Positions 50,450-60,621 of a DNA stretch of 64,000 bases are shown here, piece by piece. Below the pieces are notes generated by a model. The model was not told the DNA's origin, ran no database searches, and was given only the letters and a program-made list of their open reading frames with translations. This DNA comes from Isochrysis galbana (Eukaryota > Haptophyta > Isochrysidales > Isochrysidaceae). The DNA lies in NCBI GenBank assembly GCA_018136815.1, contig CM030937.1, forward strand, positions 3,966,226-4,030,225, given 5' to 3'. Position 1 is the first letter of the stretch, and every line of letters begins with the position of its first letter. Position numbers and translations under genes: made by a program.

Positions 50450-50590
50450 AAAAAAAAACTTTTAATATCCTCGCCTCGCGCGCGGCCACGGGTTTAGCTA
50501 CTGTAGCCACGCCCATTTCCCTTCCTCTCCCTCGCTTCCCGCCTTGCGGCAGCTCCCCTCGTGCACTACTTGGGGCCCAGGTTGCGGGGG
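50450..50590 (-). mobile_element. Truncated retroposon (3' module C)
   Basis: Same unit as 45537-45688: GTGGCTACAGTAG, GCGCGAGGCGAGG, ATATTAAAAG and T run on the minus strand. Confidence 0.6.
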
Positions 50591-50785
50591 GGGTTAGGTT
50601 GGGCGGGGTGCACCGGCCCCTAGTGGATATTCCCCATCTTCCTCCTGTGCCTCTAGGTGGCCCGTTTCTCTTGTGTCGAGGCGTAGGCGTCATCTCATGG
50701 TACGCTGGTTGTCTCTTGTGTTGCTGTTGTTGTTTTCACGGTGTGGTTGTATGTCGTTCGAAGACGGGGCTTGTGCGCCTAGGGC

Positions 50786-51376
50786 TTAGGCGAGCCTCTC
50801 GGCAAGGCCGATGGCTTCCGCTACCAAGCCTAGACGAGCATTCATTCTTAGTATTCCTTTGTCGTTTTCTGTAAAGGTCGGAGCGCTGAGCTCTGTCGGG
50901 CTCTTGAGTTTTGGCTTTCTTCCCTGGGCCGCCTTTCTTGTGCGTACCTGGCTGTGCGTGTTCAGCGTTGCAAGTCCTCTTACGAGGGTAGTGAATCTTA
51001 CTAGTGTGGATTCTAGAACGGGTATGTAGTGGTATTCGTATGACTCGAACTCTACTCGATAGAAGTCTCTTATTATGTATTTCCACGCAATGATGTATAG
51101 AGTTTTCAGGCTGTCGGGGGTGATCGCGTCTGGATACGCGAATAGTCTGTCCTTCGCCTTTTGCTTTCGGGTTCGATTCGCACTGGGGGTGTAGCCCGCA
51201 ATGGCGTCTATGGCGTCGAACACTTTTTTTGTCGCGGGGCACCACGCTAGGTGGCACGAGTTTTCCTGATGGCGGTTGCACAGCCTACATTTTTCCGTTG
51301 GGCTGTCCGTGAATCTATTCTTAGTTCCTATTCTTCTGTGAGTGATGTGCTTGAAGTGAGGGTGTAGAGTTCTCAT
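50786..51376 (-). pseudogene. LINE ORF2 C-terminal domain
   Basis: 196 codons, open, with CRLCNRHQENSCHLAWCPAT as the zinc-knuckle-like motif and helical segments after it (KTLYIIAWKYIIRDFYRVEF). Not preceded by a complete RT. Confidence 0.6.
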
Positions 51377-51722
51377 AGCTCATAGCGAGCGTGGCGGGAG
51401 CGCGTGGACCCCCACGGTGAACGGGTAACTTCTCCCGCCGTTGGTCTTTATGGTTCGTACCGGCGTGCTGGTCCTCTGTGTTCTACAGCTTGTGACCCTC
51501 CATGGGGAGGGCCAGCATGGCTGCAGTGGCTGGTGTGGCCGAGGCCACGGGCCGTGCGGCGCGACCGGGGTCGCGCTCACCTGCTCGGCCTCTGCGGGCG
51601 GACGCGGTCGCTTCGCCTGCGACAGCTCCATGGGTGCCGGGGGGGTCCCCGCGGCGGGGGACCCGAAGGAGAGGTGGGGAGCGGCGGCGCGCTCCATGGC
51701 GTCTAACTATAAAGTTAGTTGT
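50786..51722 (-). mobile_element. LINE relic with 5' hairpin, internally deleted
   Basis: On the minus strand: hairpin CTAACT-TTAT-AGTTAG at about 51702-51717, ACGCC, then ATGGAGCGCGCC (stem GGAGCG/CGCTCC) opening MERAAAPHLSFGSPAAG...KRPRPP, then TPVRTIKTNGGRSYPFTVG as in the RT relic at 34350-34410, then a stop. The following frame (51376-50786) gives THRRIGTKNRFTDS, CRLCNRHQENSCHLAWC and a long C-terminus; the CxxC...H...C arrangement is the usual C-terminal knuckle of non-LTR elements. Most of the reverse transcriptase is missing. It links the 5' cassette of the short retroposons to a LINE. Confidence 0.65.
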
Positions 51723-51739
51723 TAGCGCCAAAGCCAAAG

Positions 51740-52913
51740 ACAGACTCTTCCTCCTCCCTTAAACGTCGACCCCGCACTCACCCGGATGGGCCGTCAGGCT
51801 GATGTGCTGATATGAGGTCCTGATATCATGATATCAGGTCCTCTAGACCTAGACCTGCTGATACCTGATACTAACTTTTCAAGAAGTTTTTTCTAAGGGA
51901 GTTAGAGTATAGGGTGTAGGCGATGGCTTGCGATAGCATCGTGAGTGCGATGGGCTCTACGTCTCTACGTAGCTAGCTAGCAGTAGTAGTCTAAATCTTT
52001 TCAGGTTTTTTGAGAGAGCAGAGTGCTGTTGTATTCCTGCCCATCTGAAGGCTGTAGGCATGAATATTCGTGTAAGGTGCGCGCTCACAATTACAATTGA
52101 ACAGTTCCCCGTGTTGCCGCTGACGCACAAGACACACAGATTCGGATTCCCCATGGTCTCAAGTCCAGGTTTGCAGATTTTGGTCTCGAAATTTGCGATT
52201 CAAATTTTGTTTTTGCTGTTACTATAATTGTTGGCTCGTTTAAGGTAATAAACCGGCATGACTTCGACTTCTCGTTCTGCAGTCGCTCTGCGAGACTCTC
52301 TCTCTCTCTCTCTCTCCGTCCGCCTCTCCTCGGCCGACGGCAGGAAGATTCGTCCAAAACATTCTCCGGTCCCGAGTCTGAGTCATTTGGAATCTCCGGT
52401 CAGCCGTCCCGAGTCAACGAGTCAATACAAGTCAAGCACGCGCCTGAGCCCCCCCCAGGCGCCTGCCACCACCTCCCACAAGCCTCCTCCTGCACTTTCG
52501 CGCCCTCCGTGCGTCATGCGTCGTGCGTCGATCACCATGCCCGTAGTCCCCCCCGAGGAAAGCTCCATGAGCTCCCCGCAAGAACCGCATTCCGCGCTAG
52601 CTGCCGGCGCGCCCTCGCAGGCAATCTCCAAGAGTGAGATGAGCCTTGCTCTGACAAGTGCGTGCCGCCCGCCGCCCGCTCGCCCGAGAGCGCAGGCCAC
52701 GCCTCCCCCCCCCTCTAGCTAGCTCTCCACACCTTCAAGAATGTTTTTATTTTCTAGCTAGCTCTCCAGCTCTCCCACCCAGTATCATCTGTTAGCTATT
52801 TTTTTACAATGTTTTCATCTGTTGTTGTTTGTTGTTTGGGAATGACAAAACATGAACACAAACACAAACATACTAATATTGTTTTTGCCTTTTTCCAATT
52901 TCACTGTCACTAT
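51740..52913. other. Intergenic, no supported gene
   Basis: Includes a TGATATCATGATATCA self-complementary stretch near 51815-51835, a CT run at 52295-52318, and a Ser/Pro-rich frame at 52258-52722 that I do not accept as a gene. Confidence 0.4.
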
Positions 52914-53458
52914 TAGGGCGTCGAAGCAGATAGCCAGATATCTAGATATCTATAGCTATCTAGGCCGATATTTCACTATGTACTTGTAACTAGATAGTGC
53001 CGAGGCACTATCTACTTGTAACTAGATAGCAATCGGCCGCAAGCTAGATATTTAGTAGATAGTTACCTCCTTTAATTAAGGCTTACAGACACACAGACAG
53101 GCGTCAGGCGTACATAGTGCGGGCAAGACTACCATGCCCGAGCCATATGGCTCGCGGCTAGATGGCAGCGCATGCCCCACATGCTCGCACCGTGCACCGT
53201 CGGCGGTGGCGGTGGGTGGCGCCGACAACGCTTTCGCCATTTTTTCTTTCGAGCCCGCGCTCCTTCTACTTTTAAGTAAGACTCTTATAGATATCTAGAT
53301 ATCTTAGATATCTAGATATCTAGGCCGGAAAATCCACGATCTACTTGTAACTAGATACCATAAGGGCACTATCTACTTGTAACTAGATAGCATTTCGGCA
53401 CTATCTGCTTCTATCTAGATAGTGCTCGCCGGGGGTTATTCGACGCCCTAGTCACTAT
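52906..53458. repeat. 8-bp target-site duplications of the hAT MITE
   Basis: GTCACTAT at 52906-52913 and at 53451-53458. Eight bases is the duplication length of the hAT superfamily. Confidence 0.85.
52914..53450 (+). mobile_element. hAT-type MITE, 537 bp
   Basis: Terminal inverted repeats TAGGGCGTCGAA/TTCGACGCCCTA, starting TAGGG as hAT ends do, with 8-bp duplications. Subterminal zones are dense in ATCTAGATATC palindromes and in CTACTTGTAACTAGATA repeats on both sides, probably transposase-binding sites. No coding capacity. A hAT transposase relic is 7 kb away (60178-60425), but its relation to this family is unknown. Confidence 0.85.
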
Positions 53459-53636
53459 TACTGTGGTTCACATGTAGGACCCTTACTCCAGGTCTGATTA
53501 CAGCTCTAAAACATCAATGAAAAACGAGATGTAGTAAAGGGCATTCTCTTAAGCCGGAATAAGCACGGGCTACATCTAGTTGTGCCAATATCTTCAATTT
53601 TGACAACTTTTTTTTTCATTTTCCGGATCTCATTGC

Positions 53637-54509
53637 TCAAGAGGCTGGACTTCCAAAGGCATAGTAGTTGAGACCCGGCTTGAATGCGTATTCGGACTTG
53701 ACAGCCTCACGCTTAGCGTCTTCCCAGGCTTTGATCAAGGCTAGACTCGGTGGAGGCAGAGCTTCACCTGCCAAAATTGCCTCAACATCTGCTTCCATCA
53801 TTTGAGGGGCGAATTTGCGGGGATACCGACGCAGCGGGCGGCCATCAGGGCCTAGAAGAAACTTTTCGTAATCAAAGACAAGCCGGTTCACTCCCCATGG
53901 ATTAGCCATGCTGCGCGTAAGCCATGTGTATAGAGGCAGGGCATTTCCACCAAGCAGATCAGCCTTGTCAAAAACGACAGCCGACGGGTATTGCCCGAAG
54001 TCGTAGACAGACTTAAACTTGAGCCGAAGTGTATTTGAGTCATCGGCCTCAAACCAGCCTTGATCCGTCGGGAACGCAAGCACGTTTAGTCCCGACTTGT
54101 TGAAACGCGAGAAAAGAGACTGTAAACCTGGAAGTTGATCAAGTGTGACAGGATCATCGAACTTAACATTGACCACAATCGTAGCTTTACCCAGAAATCC
54201 AGCAAGTGGTTGCGGCTCTCCACGGAAGGGCACATCAAAGTCAGACGCGACGGGGCCGGGAGGCGCAGATGGCGCTGAAAGCGATGAACTGACGAAAGAG
54301 TCACCAGGAACACCATCCAGTGGCTTCACCAACATGTCGTCTGACGCCATAGCTGGACATTGATAGCTCAGGAAGCTGTTCGCAAGTGCGGCAACGGACG
54401 CGTCGCGGAGTATTTCTCGACGAGTCGACACGTGCATGCCGGCGACACCCACGGGCAGCAGGCACAGTACCAGCTTGAGTGTGTGTATGCACCTCACGCG
54501 GGAAGACAT
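53637..54509 (-). CDS. Plastid-targeted glutathione-peroxidase-like protein lacking the catalytic Cys
   Basis: Single exon, 290 residues. Leader: LKLVLCLLPVGVAG is a signal peptide, followed by MHVSTRREILRDASVAALANSFL; the RR and later hydrophobic run suggest a second, thylakoid (Tat-type) signal after a transit-like stretch. Residues ~105-240 follow the GPx/thioredoxin fold: TIVVNVKFDDPVTLDQLPGLQSLFSRF, LNVLAFPTDQGWFEADDSN, ALPLYTWLTRS, FDYEKFLLGPDGRPLRRYPR. In active enzymes the first segment has Cys or Sec where FDDP stands here, and a Trp occurs in the WNFxKFL segment that reads VFDYEKFL here; the Gln of the third motif is kept. So a redox-inactive or re-purposed protein is inferred. Neighbours are mobile elements only. 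Confidence 0.82.
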   Translation of the reverse strand: MSSRVRCIHTLKLVLCLLPVGVAGMHVSTRREILRDASVAALANSFLSYQCPAMASDDMLVKPLDGVPGDSFVSSSLSAPSAPPGPVASDFDVPFRGEPQPLAGFLGKATIVVNVKFDDPVTLDQLPGLQSLFSRFNKSGLNVLAFPTDQGWFEADDSNTLRLKFKSVYDFGQYPSAVVFDKADLLGGNALPLYTWLTRSMANPWGVNRLVFDYEKFLLGPDGRPLRRYPRKFAPQMMEADVEAILAGEALPPPSLALIKAWEDAKREAVKSEYAFKPGLNYYAFGSPAS

Positions 54510-54619
54510 TGCTTGATCGCCGCCCCACGTGAGTGATCGGCCCAGGTGCAGAGAGAGTGGGAATACTTCAGAGAGAGCTCGCTCGCTCGCGCTGCTTTGC
54601 GCGTCGAGTTTTCTTGTCG

Positions 54620-54735
54620 TTTGAATATAACGTTAGTGCCGTGCATCTGTAGCCCTCATCCCTCATCGGCAACGGAGCCCCTACCCGCGATGGGGGTGTG
54701 CGTGGTTGGTGCAAGGCTCGTCTAGGAATGCTAGC
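54620..54735 (+). repeat. Dispersed repeat, family D
   Basis: GAATATAACGTTAGTGCC, CCCTCATCCCTCATCGGC, AACGGAGCCCCTACCCGCGA, GTGCGTGGTTGGTGCAAGG. Upstream of the GPx-like gene, as the copy at 17735 is upstream of the Rpb12 fusion. Confidence 0.5.
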
Positions 54736-54739
54736 CAAT

Positions 54740-55174
54740 TTGCTCTAGAGTAGAAGAGTGAACGCCGCCGTCCGCTGCTTGTTGCCCCTTTGTTCACGCT
54801 TAGTCCGCCAAGAGGAGGAGGACAAGAGGACAATGAAACTATTTATAGCATATATGGCTATATATAGATCCAGTGGCCCTGCGAGGGCTCTCGGGCCCGA
54901 CGGGCTGATATGGGTCCCCCTGTCCCCCTGCGGCCTCGGGTAGATTTTTTCTTTCGCTAGTTCCTTGCATGATTTCGTCATACATGTGCTTGGTTTTAGG
55001 TTTTAGAAGCGCTAGCGCTGGAGAGACGTTGCCACGAAAACGAAAACCCCGACGGCCGACGGGAGACGGAGACGGGAGTCCCCCCCTCTCTCGCGACTTC
55101 CCGCGAACGCAGCCCCCCCCCCCCCCCCCAAGCCCGAGCCCATGTTGTGCTAGGCACAACCATGACAGCCACCT
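54740..55174. other. Intergenic, nothing recognised
   Basis: No supported feature; C run at 55110-55128. Confidence 0.4.
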
Positions 55175-55182
55175 CTTCCAGC

Positions 55183-56117
55183 CCTAGCTGGGAAACACGA
55201 AACACGTGTTTACCGTGTTTCTACGAAAGCCAAACACAGCCGTGTTTTGCCGTGTTTCAAACCCCCTCCTGTTTGGCCGCCGTGTTTCTAGCAGCAGGCC
55301 AGTGGCTAGCGGCGTGCGCGCGCAGCACTGCCGCGCCGCTGCCGCTGCGCCGCTCCACACGACAACCAATGCACCGCCACAGCGTGTGGTTGGGGTCTTC
55401 CTCGCCGAGGCCAAGGATGATGACGGATGCCCAAACCAAACTGCGTTGGTGCGCCTCGCGACAATGGATCGCTTGCGCACTTACTGAAGGACAGCGGGCT
55501 GACTCAGGCCGGTAGCGGGCGGGGAGCACGCCAACGGTGGTCATGCTTCCCGGCCTGCCACCTGCCACGCGCCACGCGTGGCGGGCAGGGCCTCCTCGTC
55601 ATATCATGCCTCGTCGTCGTCTTGCAGGACGGCCGCCCGCTGGCCTCGCGCTCCGTTGAGGAGCACGGCCCACTGCAGCAGGCTGCAGGGGCGCAACGAC
55701 CGTGGGTGCCCTCTCCTGCCGCGGGGTGTCGGTGTCTCGGCAGGGTCTGCCTCGTCTGCTCGTCTGCCTCGTCGTTGCACGCGCGCGCGCGCCAGGAACG
55801 GTCGAGGTTGGGGTTGAACATGGGTGTGAGGGAGGAGAGGGGGGGGGGGGGGTCGCGCACGGTCACAAGGGAGCGTAGCGTGGGGCTGCGCGCGGGAGGA
55901 GCGGAGCAGCGGAGCCGAGCGCATGGCATGTTGACAATCTACAAAGTACTATACTTAGAGAGAGTTACAGATATAGATAGTAGGTAGAGGAAGAGGCCCC
56001 CCGCCCCCCCGCTCCCCCGCTGTGTTTGGGACTGTGTTTGGCTGTGTTTCTACGAAACCCAAACACAGACCGTGTTTCCTGTGTTTGGAGGAGCCCTGGC
56101 TGTGTTTCCCAGCTAGG
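55183..56117 (+). mobile_element. TIR DNA element, 935 bp, 8-bp target-site duplication
   Basis: Perfect 16-bp inverted ends CCTAGCTGGGAAACAC, flanked by CTTCCAGC at 55175-55182 and 56118-56125. Both subterminal regions are crowded with GTGTTT/AAACAC motifs. The interior is GC-rich without a transposase; frames inside are low-complexity. Duplication length fits hAT (or P), although the CC start is unusual for hAT. Confidence 0.8.
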
Positions 56118-56144
56118 CTTCCAGCACACGGACACACGCACTGC

Positions 56145-57483
56145 TAGGGCGGTCAAACAGTGTTTTTTTATAAGGGGTGAAAAAATGACCATCTCAGAAT
56201 TGAGGAAATTTAAGGATTTTTTTCGGGAGAAAGTTCCCAATACACCCAACTAGCACATATCCGGGGCCCATTAGGACCCGGACCCCCCCCTTGGGCCCCC
56301 ATAACAAAACGTAATCAAAAACTGACAAAAGACGCTAAAATCGCAAAAGCTCAAAAAGCCCAACTTCGAACCGATGCCGGGCGCGCTGCGTGGCCGTTTT
56401 CGACGATCCATCCGGATGGCGGACCCCACCAGATACCATATACGCATATCCCACCCGGATGGTCACGCCAATCGGGCAGGCCGCGCGCCGAACCCTCGTC
56501 GAAATCACCCACCCGCCGAGCCCATTGAACGTTGAGCCGTCGCCGAGGGAGGCCCGGAGAGCCCAACTTCGAACCGACGCCGGGCGCGCTTCGTGGCCGT
56601 TTTCGACGATCCATCCGGATGGCGGACCCCACCAGATACCATATACGCATATCCCACCCGGATGGTCACGCCAATCGGGCAGGCCGCGCGCCGAACCCTC
56701 GTCGAAATCACCCACCCGCCGAGCCCATTGAACGTTGAGCCGTCGCCGAGGGAGGCCCGGAGAGCCCAACTTCGAACCGACGCCGGGCGCGCTTCGTGGC
56801 CGTTTTCGACGATCCATCCGGATGGCGGACCCCACCAGATACCATATACGCATATCCCACCCGGATGGTCACGCCAATCGGGCAGGCCGCGCGCCGAACC
56901 CTCGTCGAAATCACCCACCCGCCGAGCCCATTGAACGTTGAGCCGTCGCCGAGGGAGGCCCGGAGAGCCCAACTTCGAACCGATGCCGGGCGCGCTGCGT
57001 GGCCGTTTTCGACGATCCATCCGGATGGCGGACCCCACCAGATACCATATACGCATATCCCACCCGGATGGTCACGCCAATCGGGCAGGCCGCGCGCCGA
57101 ACCCTCGTCGAAATCACCCACCCGCCGAGCGCTGTGAGGAGCTGGGTGGGCTGCGCTGGCCATGATGCCAGAGGGTCAGGGGGTGGTCGGACTGTCGGCA
57201 GCCCGACACGGCGCTGCATCGGGCGGGAATCAAATGCCGAATGTAGCTTAGATATAAAGGAATCGATCCCCCCGCGGGCGCGACCGCCAATTCTTTACGG
57301 GTAGAGCGTGAGCGCGCGTGACGGAGGGGGGGGGAGGGGGGGAGAATCGCACCATTTCCTGGCTAAGATTTTCGTGGCGGCAGGTGGCCCCCCCTGAAGG
57401 TTTTTTATTGGGCCTCGCGCCACGGTCAAAAAATGCAGCCCAACCCTTACTAGTAGTTAAAAAGCCCCTGTTTGACCGCCCTA
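56145..57483 (+). mobile_element. TIR element, 1339 bp, containing a 203-bp tandem array
   Basis: Inverted ends TAGGGCGGTCAAACAG / CTGTTTGACCGCCCTA. Flanks GCACTGC and GGACTGC are an imperfect duplication. The ends resemble those of the hAT MITE (TAGGGCG). The middle is the array 56358-57130. A diverged relative is at 18010-18375, and a similar end (ACGGTCAAACAGT) lies at 63961-63980. No transposase. Confidence 0.7.
56358..57130 (+). repeat. Tandem array, 203-bp unit, about 3.8 copies
   Basis: Units begin GCCCAACTTCGAACCGA at 56358, 56561, 56764 and 56967 and are nearly identical. Each contains the inverted pair ATCCGGATGG and CCCACCCGGATGG around ACCATATACGCATATCC. Open frames on both strands come from the repeat; 203 is not a multiple of three, so a repeated protein is not encoded across units. 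Confidence 0.9.
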
Positions 57484-57828
57484 GGACTGCCCCCGAGCTT
57501 CCTCTTTCTTCCTCCCTCCTCCCTCCTCCCCCCCTCTCCTTCACCCTTGGCTCTTGGCCGCGACCTGACGCCTGACTCCATCTATCTTAGGTGAAGATCG
57601 AGAAGATGAGCAAGTCGCGCGGGAAGAGAGTCGCCAAGACGGTCCCCATGTACTAGCCGCCAAACCACCAACCCAAGCTCTTCGACAGGAACGTGATAAC
57701 TTGATGCTCATCGATGGCGCAAGGCATTCCTAGCCAGCCACCTGCCACACTAGTCTTTACTTATGAGATGACATGTTTATGCCAAAAGCTGACGACGACA
57801 GGAGGGAGGCGCCGGCACCAACGGCGCA

Positions 57829-58633
57829 ATGGACTCCTTGCGAGCGAAGGTCGACGCCGCCGCGACGCGATTGCGCGAGCAGTACAAGGTCGTTGGCGAG
57901 AAAGCGGCCCAGGCTGTCAAGCAGCCCAAGCGTAGTCAGTACCAGTCGGTACAGACGTCAGAGGTCCGAGCTCGGTGCAAGGAGCAGGCGCTGAGATGTG
58001 GCTTCCCGCTTCACATGCCTGCTCGATGCCGTGACGAATGTCTGCCGCTGTCGCTGCACAGGTTGACAGTGACACAGTCTTCTCCATAGACGACTCAGAC
58101 GGCACACACATTGAGTTCAACCTGTGCGCTTGTTGCAATGCGTTAATGACCCCTGTTTGCATTTGCGATGGTCCCACACCGCGACATGTGTCGTCTCCCC
58201 GTGCTGACATCAACTAATCACAACCTCGACCGTGGCTCTGCAGGGCAAGACTGAATGCACAACATGCAGAGCTGTTGCGGCAGGTACGTAGCTCCCACCC
58301 TCAGGTTGAGGCTTAATAACTCTATCCTCGGAAATCCCAATATTTGTTTTAGACTATTGCACTGTGGGGTGCACCAAGCAGTCAAAGCCGATGTACTTGA
58401 TCATGACATGTCAACCAACGTGTAGGCGAAGAGATCCATCTCAGCTACCGAGTCGCAAGTCAGATGGCTGCGCGATGAACGGCTGCAGGCACGCTTGTTC
58501 GCTCAATGTATTTCGAAAATGCTCGGCCATCATCCCCACGCCAATGATTTGTTTTCGAGTTCGCTCGTCTTCACTAGTAGTGGCTCGTTCCACTCCGCTA
58601 TCTTCATCCAAGCTACCACCCCTTTTTGTTTAG
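57829..58633 (+). CDS. Tentative Cys-rich protein, at least four exons
   Basis: Proposed join 57829..57963, 58062..58187, 58244..58283, 58353..58633 or beyond. All junctions are GT-AG and preserve an open frame. Exon 1: MDSLRAKVDAAATRLREQYK...SQYQSVQTSE, helical. Exon 2: VDSDTVFSIDDSDGTHIEFN, then CACCNALMTPVCICDG. Exon 3: GKTECTTCRAVAA. Exon 4: DYCTVGCTKQSKPMYLIMTC and further Cys. The regular Cys pairs across three exons suggest a zinc-binding module, which would be unlikely from random splicing. Family not recognised; the 3' end is not fixed (another frame near 58692-58913, ending RKTFKKCRGMCVIL, could be a last exon). Confidence 0.42.
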
Positions 58634-59104
58634 TTTGCGAGATGCTTCAAGCCTCACAGTGACGCACTTGTCACATTTCACCCAATTCCCCCAGCCCCCC
58701 GTGGACGAACGACAATCATCATCACGGTCCTATCTAAATTGGTATCCCTCACACAGCCCCTCCTGGCCCCCGCAGCATGAGCAAAGTCTCCAAAAGCTGC
58801 ACGAGGAGTATAAAACTGATGGAATCATTCCGCTGGATGTTGATTCACCTATTCGTGGTGGGATACGACGAAAAACGTTCAAGAAATGTCGCGGGATGTG
58901 CGTCATTCTATGAGGGCGAGAGTGTGCATTCGATTGTAGCCTCTCTGATACTTAAACGTGTGGAGGGAGTTGGCTGTCGGATCCGGCTCCGGTCGAGCTT
59001 GAGTCGGGTTGAGCGGATATCTTTCAATTTTTGGCCAGGGGCGCCCAAATTAATCAGAGCGTTGGGAGATGTAAAACAGCAATAAGTGAGCCATCGCTGT
59101 CTCA

Positions 59105-59905
59105 ACCACGAAAAAAAACCTTTTAATATTCTCGCCTCGCGCGTGGCTGCGGGGTTAACTACTGTAGCCACGCTTTTTTCCCTTCCTCTCCCTCATTTCA
59201 CGCCTTGCGGCAACTCCCCTCGTGCTCTACTTAGGGGCCCTGGGCCCCCCTGTTCAGGACCCCCCAGCCAGCTCCAGTCGATTTGCAGGGGAGCGGAGCG
59301 CCAGCGAGGGAGAGGCAGGAGGGGCCAGGGCCATGCCCCAGCCTCACCTGCCCCCTGAGCTGTGCTCCCAGGCCCTGCAGGCCATCTGGGGACCTGAGCG
59401 AGGGGCCGCAGGCGCGCGCCATGGGCCCCCGCCGCAGGGAAGAGAGGAGGAAAAGGGAAGAGGGAGGGGAGGGGGGAGCGGCAGCTCTCCCCTCCGGTGT
59501 TTACGTGTCTTCTAGACCTAGTTGGGTAAGAGAAGACGGGGGCGCCAGAGCCAGGAGGGAAGGGCCGCGGCTCGCCGCGGCCACTCGCTCGGGCGAGGGA
59601 GATTAGCGCTCTAGGCCCCTAAACTCACGAGTGCCCCCCCCCCCCTGCGTTGCTTTTACCCGAAAGGGGTTTTCCCCCAGCGTGGCCTCGAGGAGAGGGT
59701 GTGCTGGGGTGCGTAGGGCCGGTGCTTGCACTGGGGGGAGGACAAATATCGAGGGGAGGGGGCAATGCCCCCCCCCCCGGTACCACTCGGACACCTGGCT
59801 CGCCAGGCATGGCGGGAGTCCGGGGCTGAAAAGTTGTGTCCAATTAGCTAGTGGGGTTGGCTAGGATATAACATTTTAATTTTAATTTAATTTTAATTTT
59901 AATTC
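59105..59905. mobile_element. Module C copy (minus) joined to a 5'-truncated retroposon (plus)
   Basis: 59105-59245 is module C on the minus strand. 59238-59905 matches 60846-61500 almost throughout (CTGGGCCCCCCTGTTCAGG, GAGAGGCAGGAGGGGCCAGG, TTGGCTAGGATATAACATTT, TTTTAATTTAA tail) and lacks the first 220 bp of that element. The two ~660-bp direct repeats are separate retroposon insertions, not LTRs. Confidence 0.65.
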
Positions 59906-60450
59906 AATCCTCCCTCACCTCCTGCGTAGGCAAGCGTCACTGTACGCGACGAGCTGCGTCGCTCGCGGAGGCGGAGGGTGACAGCATCCTCCCTCGGGAT
60001 GGCGTTGATCCCGAGCCCGAGCAACGCAGCACAAGCGAGGTGGTGGAGAACGAGGAGGAGGAGGAGAGCGAAGACGACGAGCCCGTGCGGCGAAGAGCCG
60101 GCAAGACCATGACCCCGGGCCTCGCAGCCTTCGACGACAGCGACAACGACGACAGCGACGTGAGCGACATGGACCCTTGATGAGCTTCCCATGTACTTGA
60201 GCACATGCCGCGCGACTCGCATTGATCACTCCGAGGTGCCGACATTTACGAAGGAGGTGTTGTGTTGGTGGGCAAGCAACCACACCAAGTTCCCCGCGTG
60301 GGCAGAGGCGGCAAGGATCGCCTTTTGCATGACTCCAAACTCGGCTTCGTGTGAGCGCGTCTTTTCTTTATTGGCCATTATGTTTGGTCCGAATCGTTCA
60401 TCGTCACTCGCTGATCAGATACAGGATACAGGCGTCATTACTGTTACGTT
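59906..60450 (+). pseudogene. hAT transposase relic (acidic stretch plus dimerisation domain)
   Basis: An open acidic frame (EVVENEEEEESEDDEPVRRR...DDSDNDDSDVSDMDP) ends at about 60179. After a frameshift, DELPMYLSTCR...VPTFTKEVLCWWASNHTKFPAWAEAARIAFCMTPNSASCERVFSLL follows (60178-60400): the hAT C-terminal dimerisation domain with its L..WW......P.L...A......P.S.A..ER.FS pattern. Catalytic part not found. Dead. Confidence 0.78.
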
Positions 60451-60604
60451 ACAACAACAACAAAAGGGAGCAGGAGGCCATGTGAGTGTGTGTTATGTGT
60501 TATGTGTTATGTGTCCAATTCACGAGTTATTTCGTTATTTCCGAAACTCTGCCTTACCCCTAATTGCTACAACTACAAGAATGGCTACAAGTTTGGGCGC
60601 AAGA

Positions 60605-60621
60605 ATTGCTACAAGAATGGC
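60605..60621 (+). repeat. Target-site duplication, left copy
   Basis: ATTGCTACAAGAATGGC, identical to 61501-61517. The flank also carries shorter GCTACAAGAATGGCTACAAG repeats, so the exact site lies in a local repeat. Confidence 0.8.

Noticed and set aside
52258-52722. 154-codon Ser/Pro-rich frame
   Set aside because: Low complexity, a CT-repeat start, no domain, no downstream exon.
56358-57130. CRISPR-like array
   Set aside because: Units are contiguous 203-bp repeats without unique spacers, and the context is eukaryotic.
56390-57137. Repeated 113-codon frames in the tandem array
   Set aside because: The same peptide recurs only because of the 203-bp DNA repeat; the unit length is not a multiple of three.
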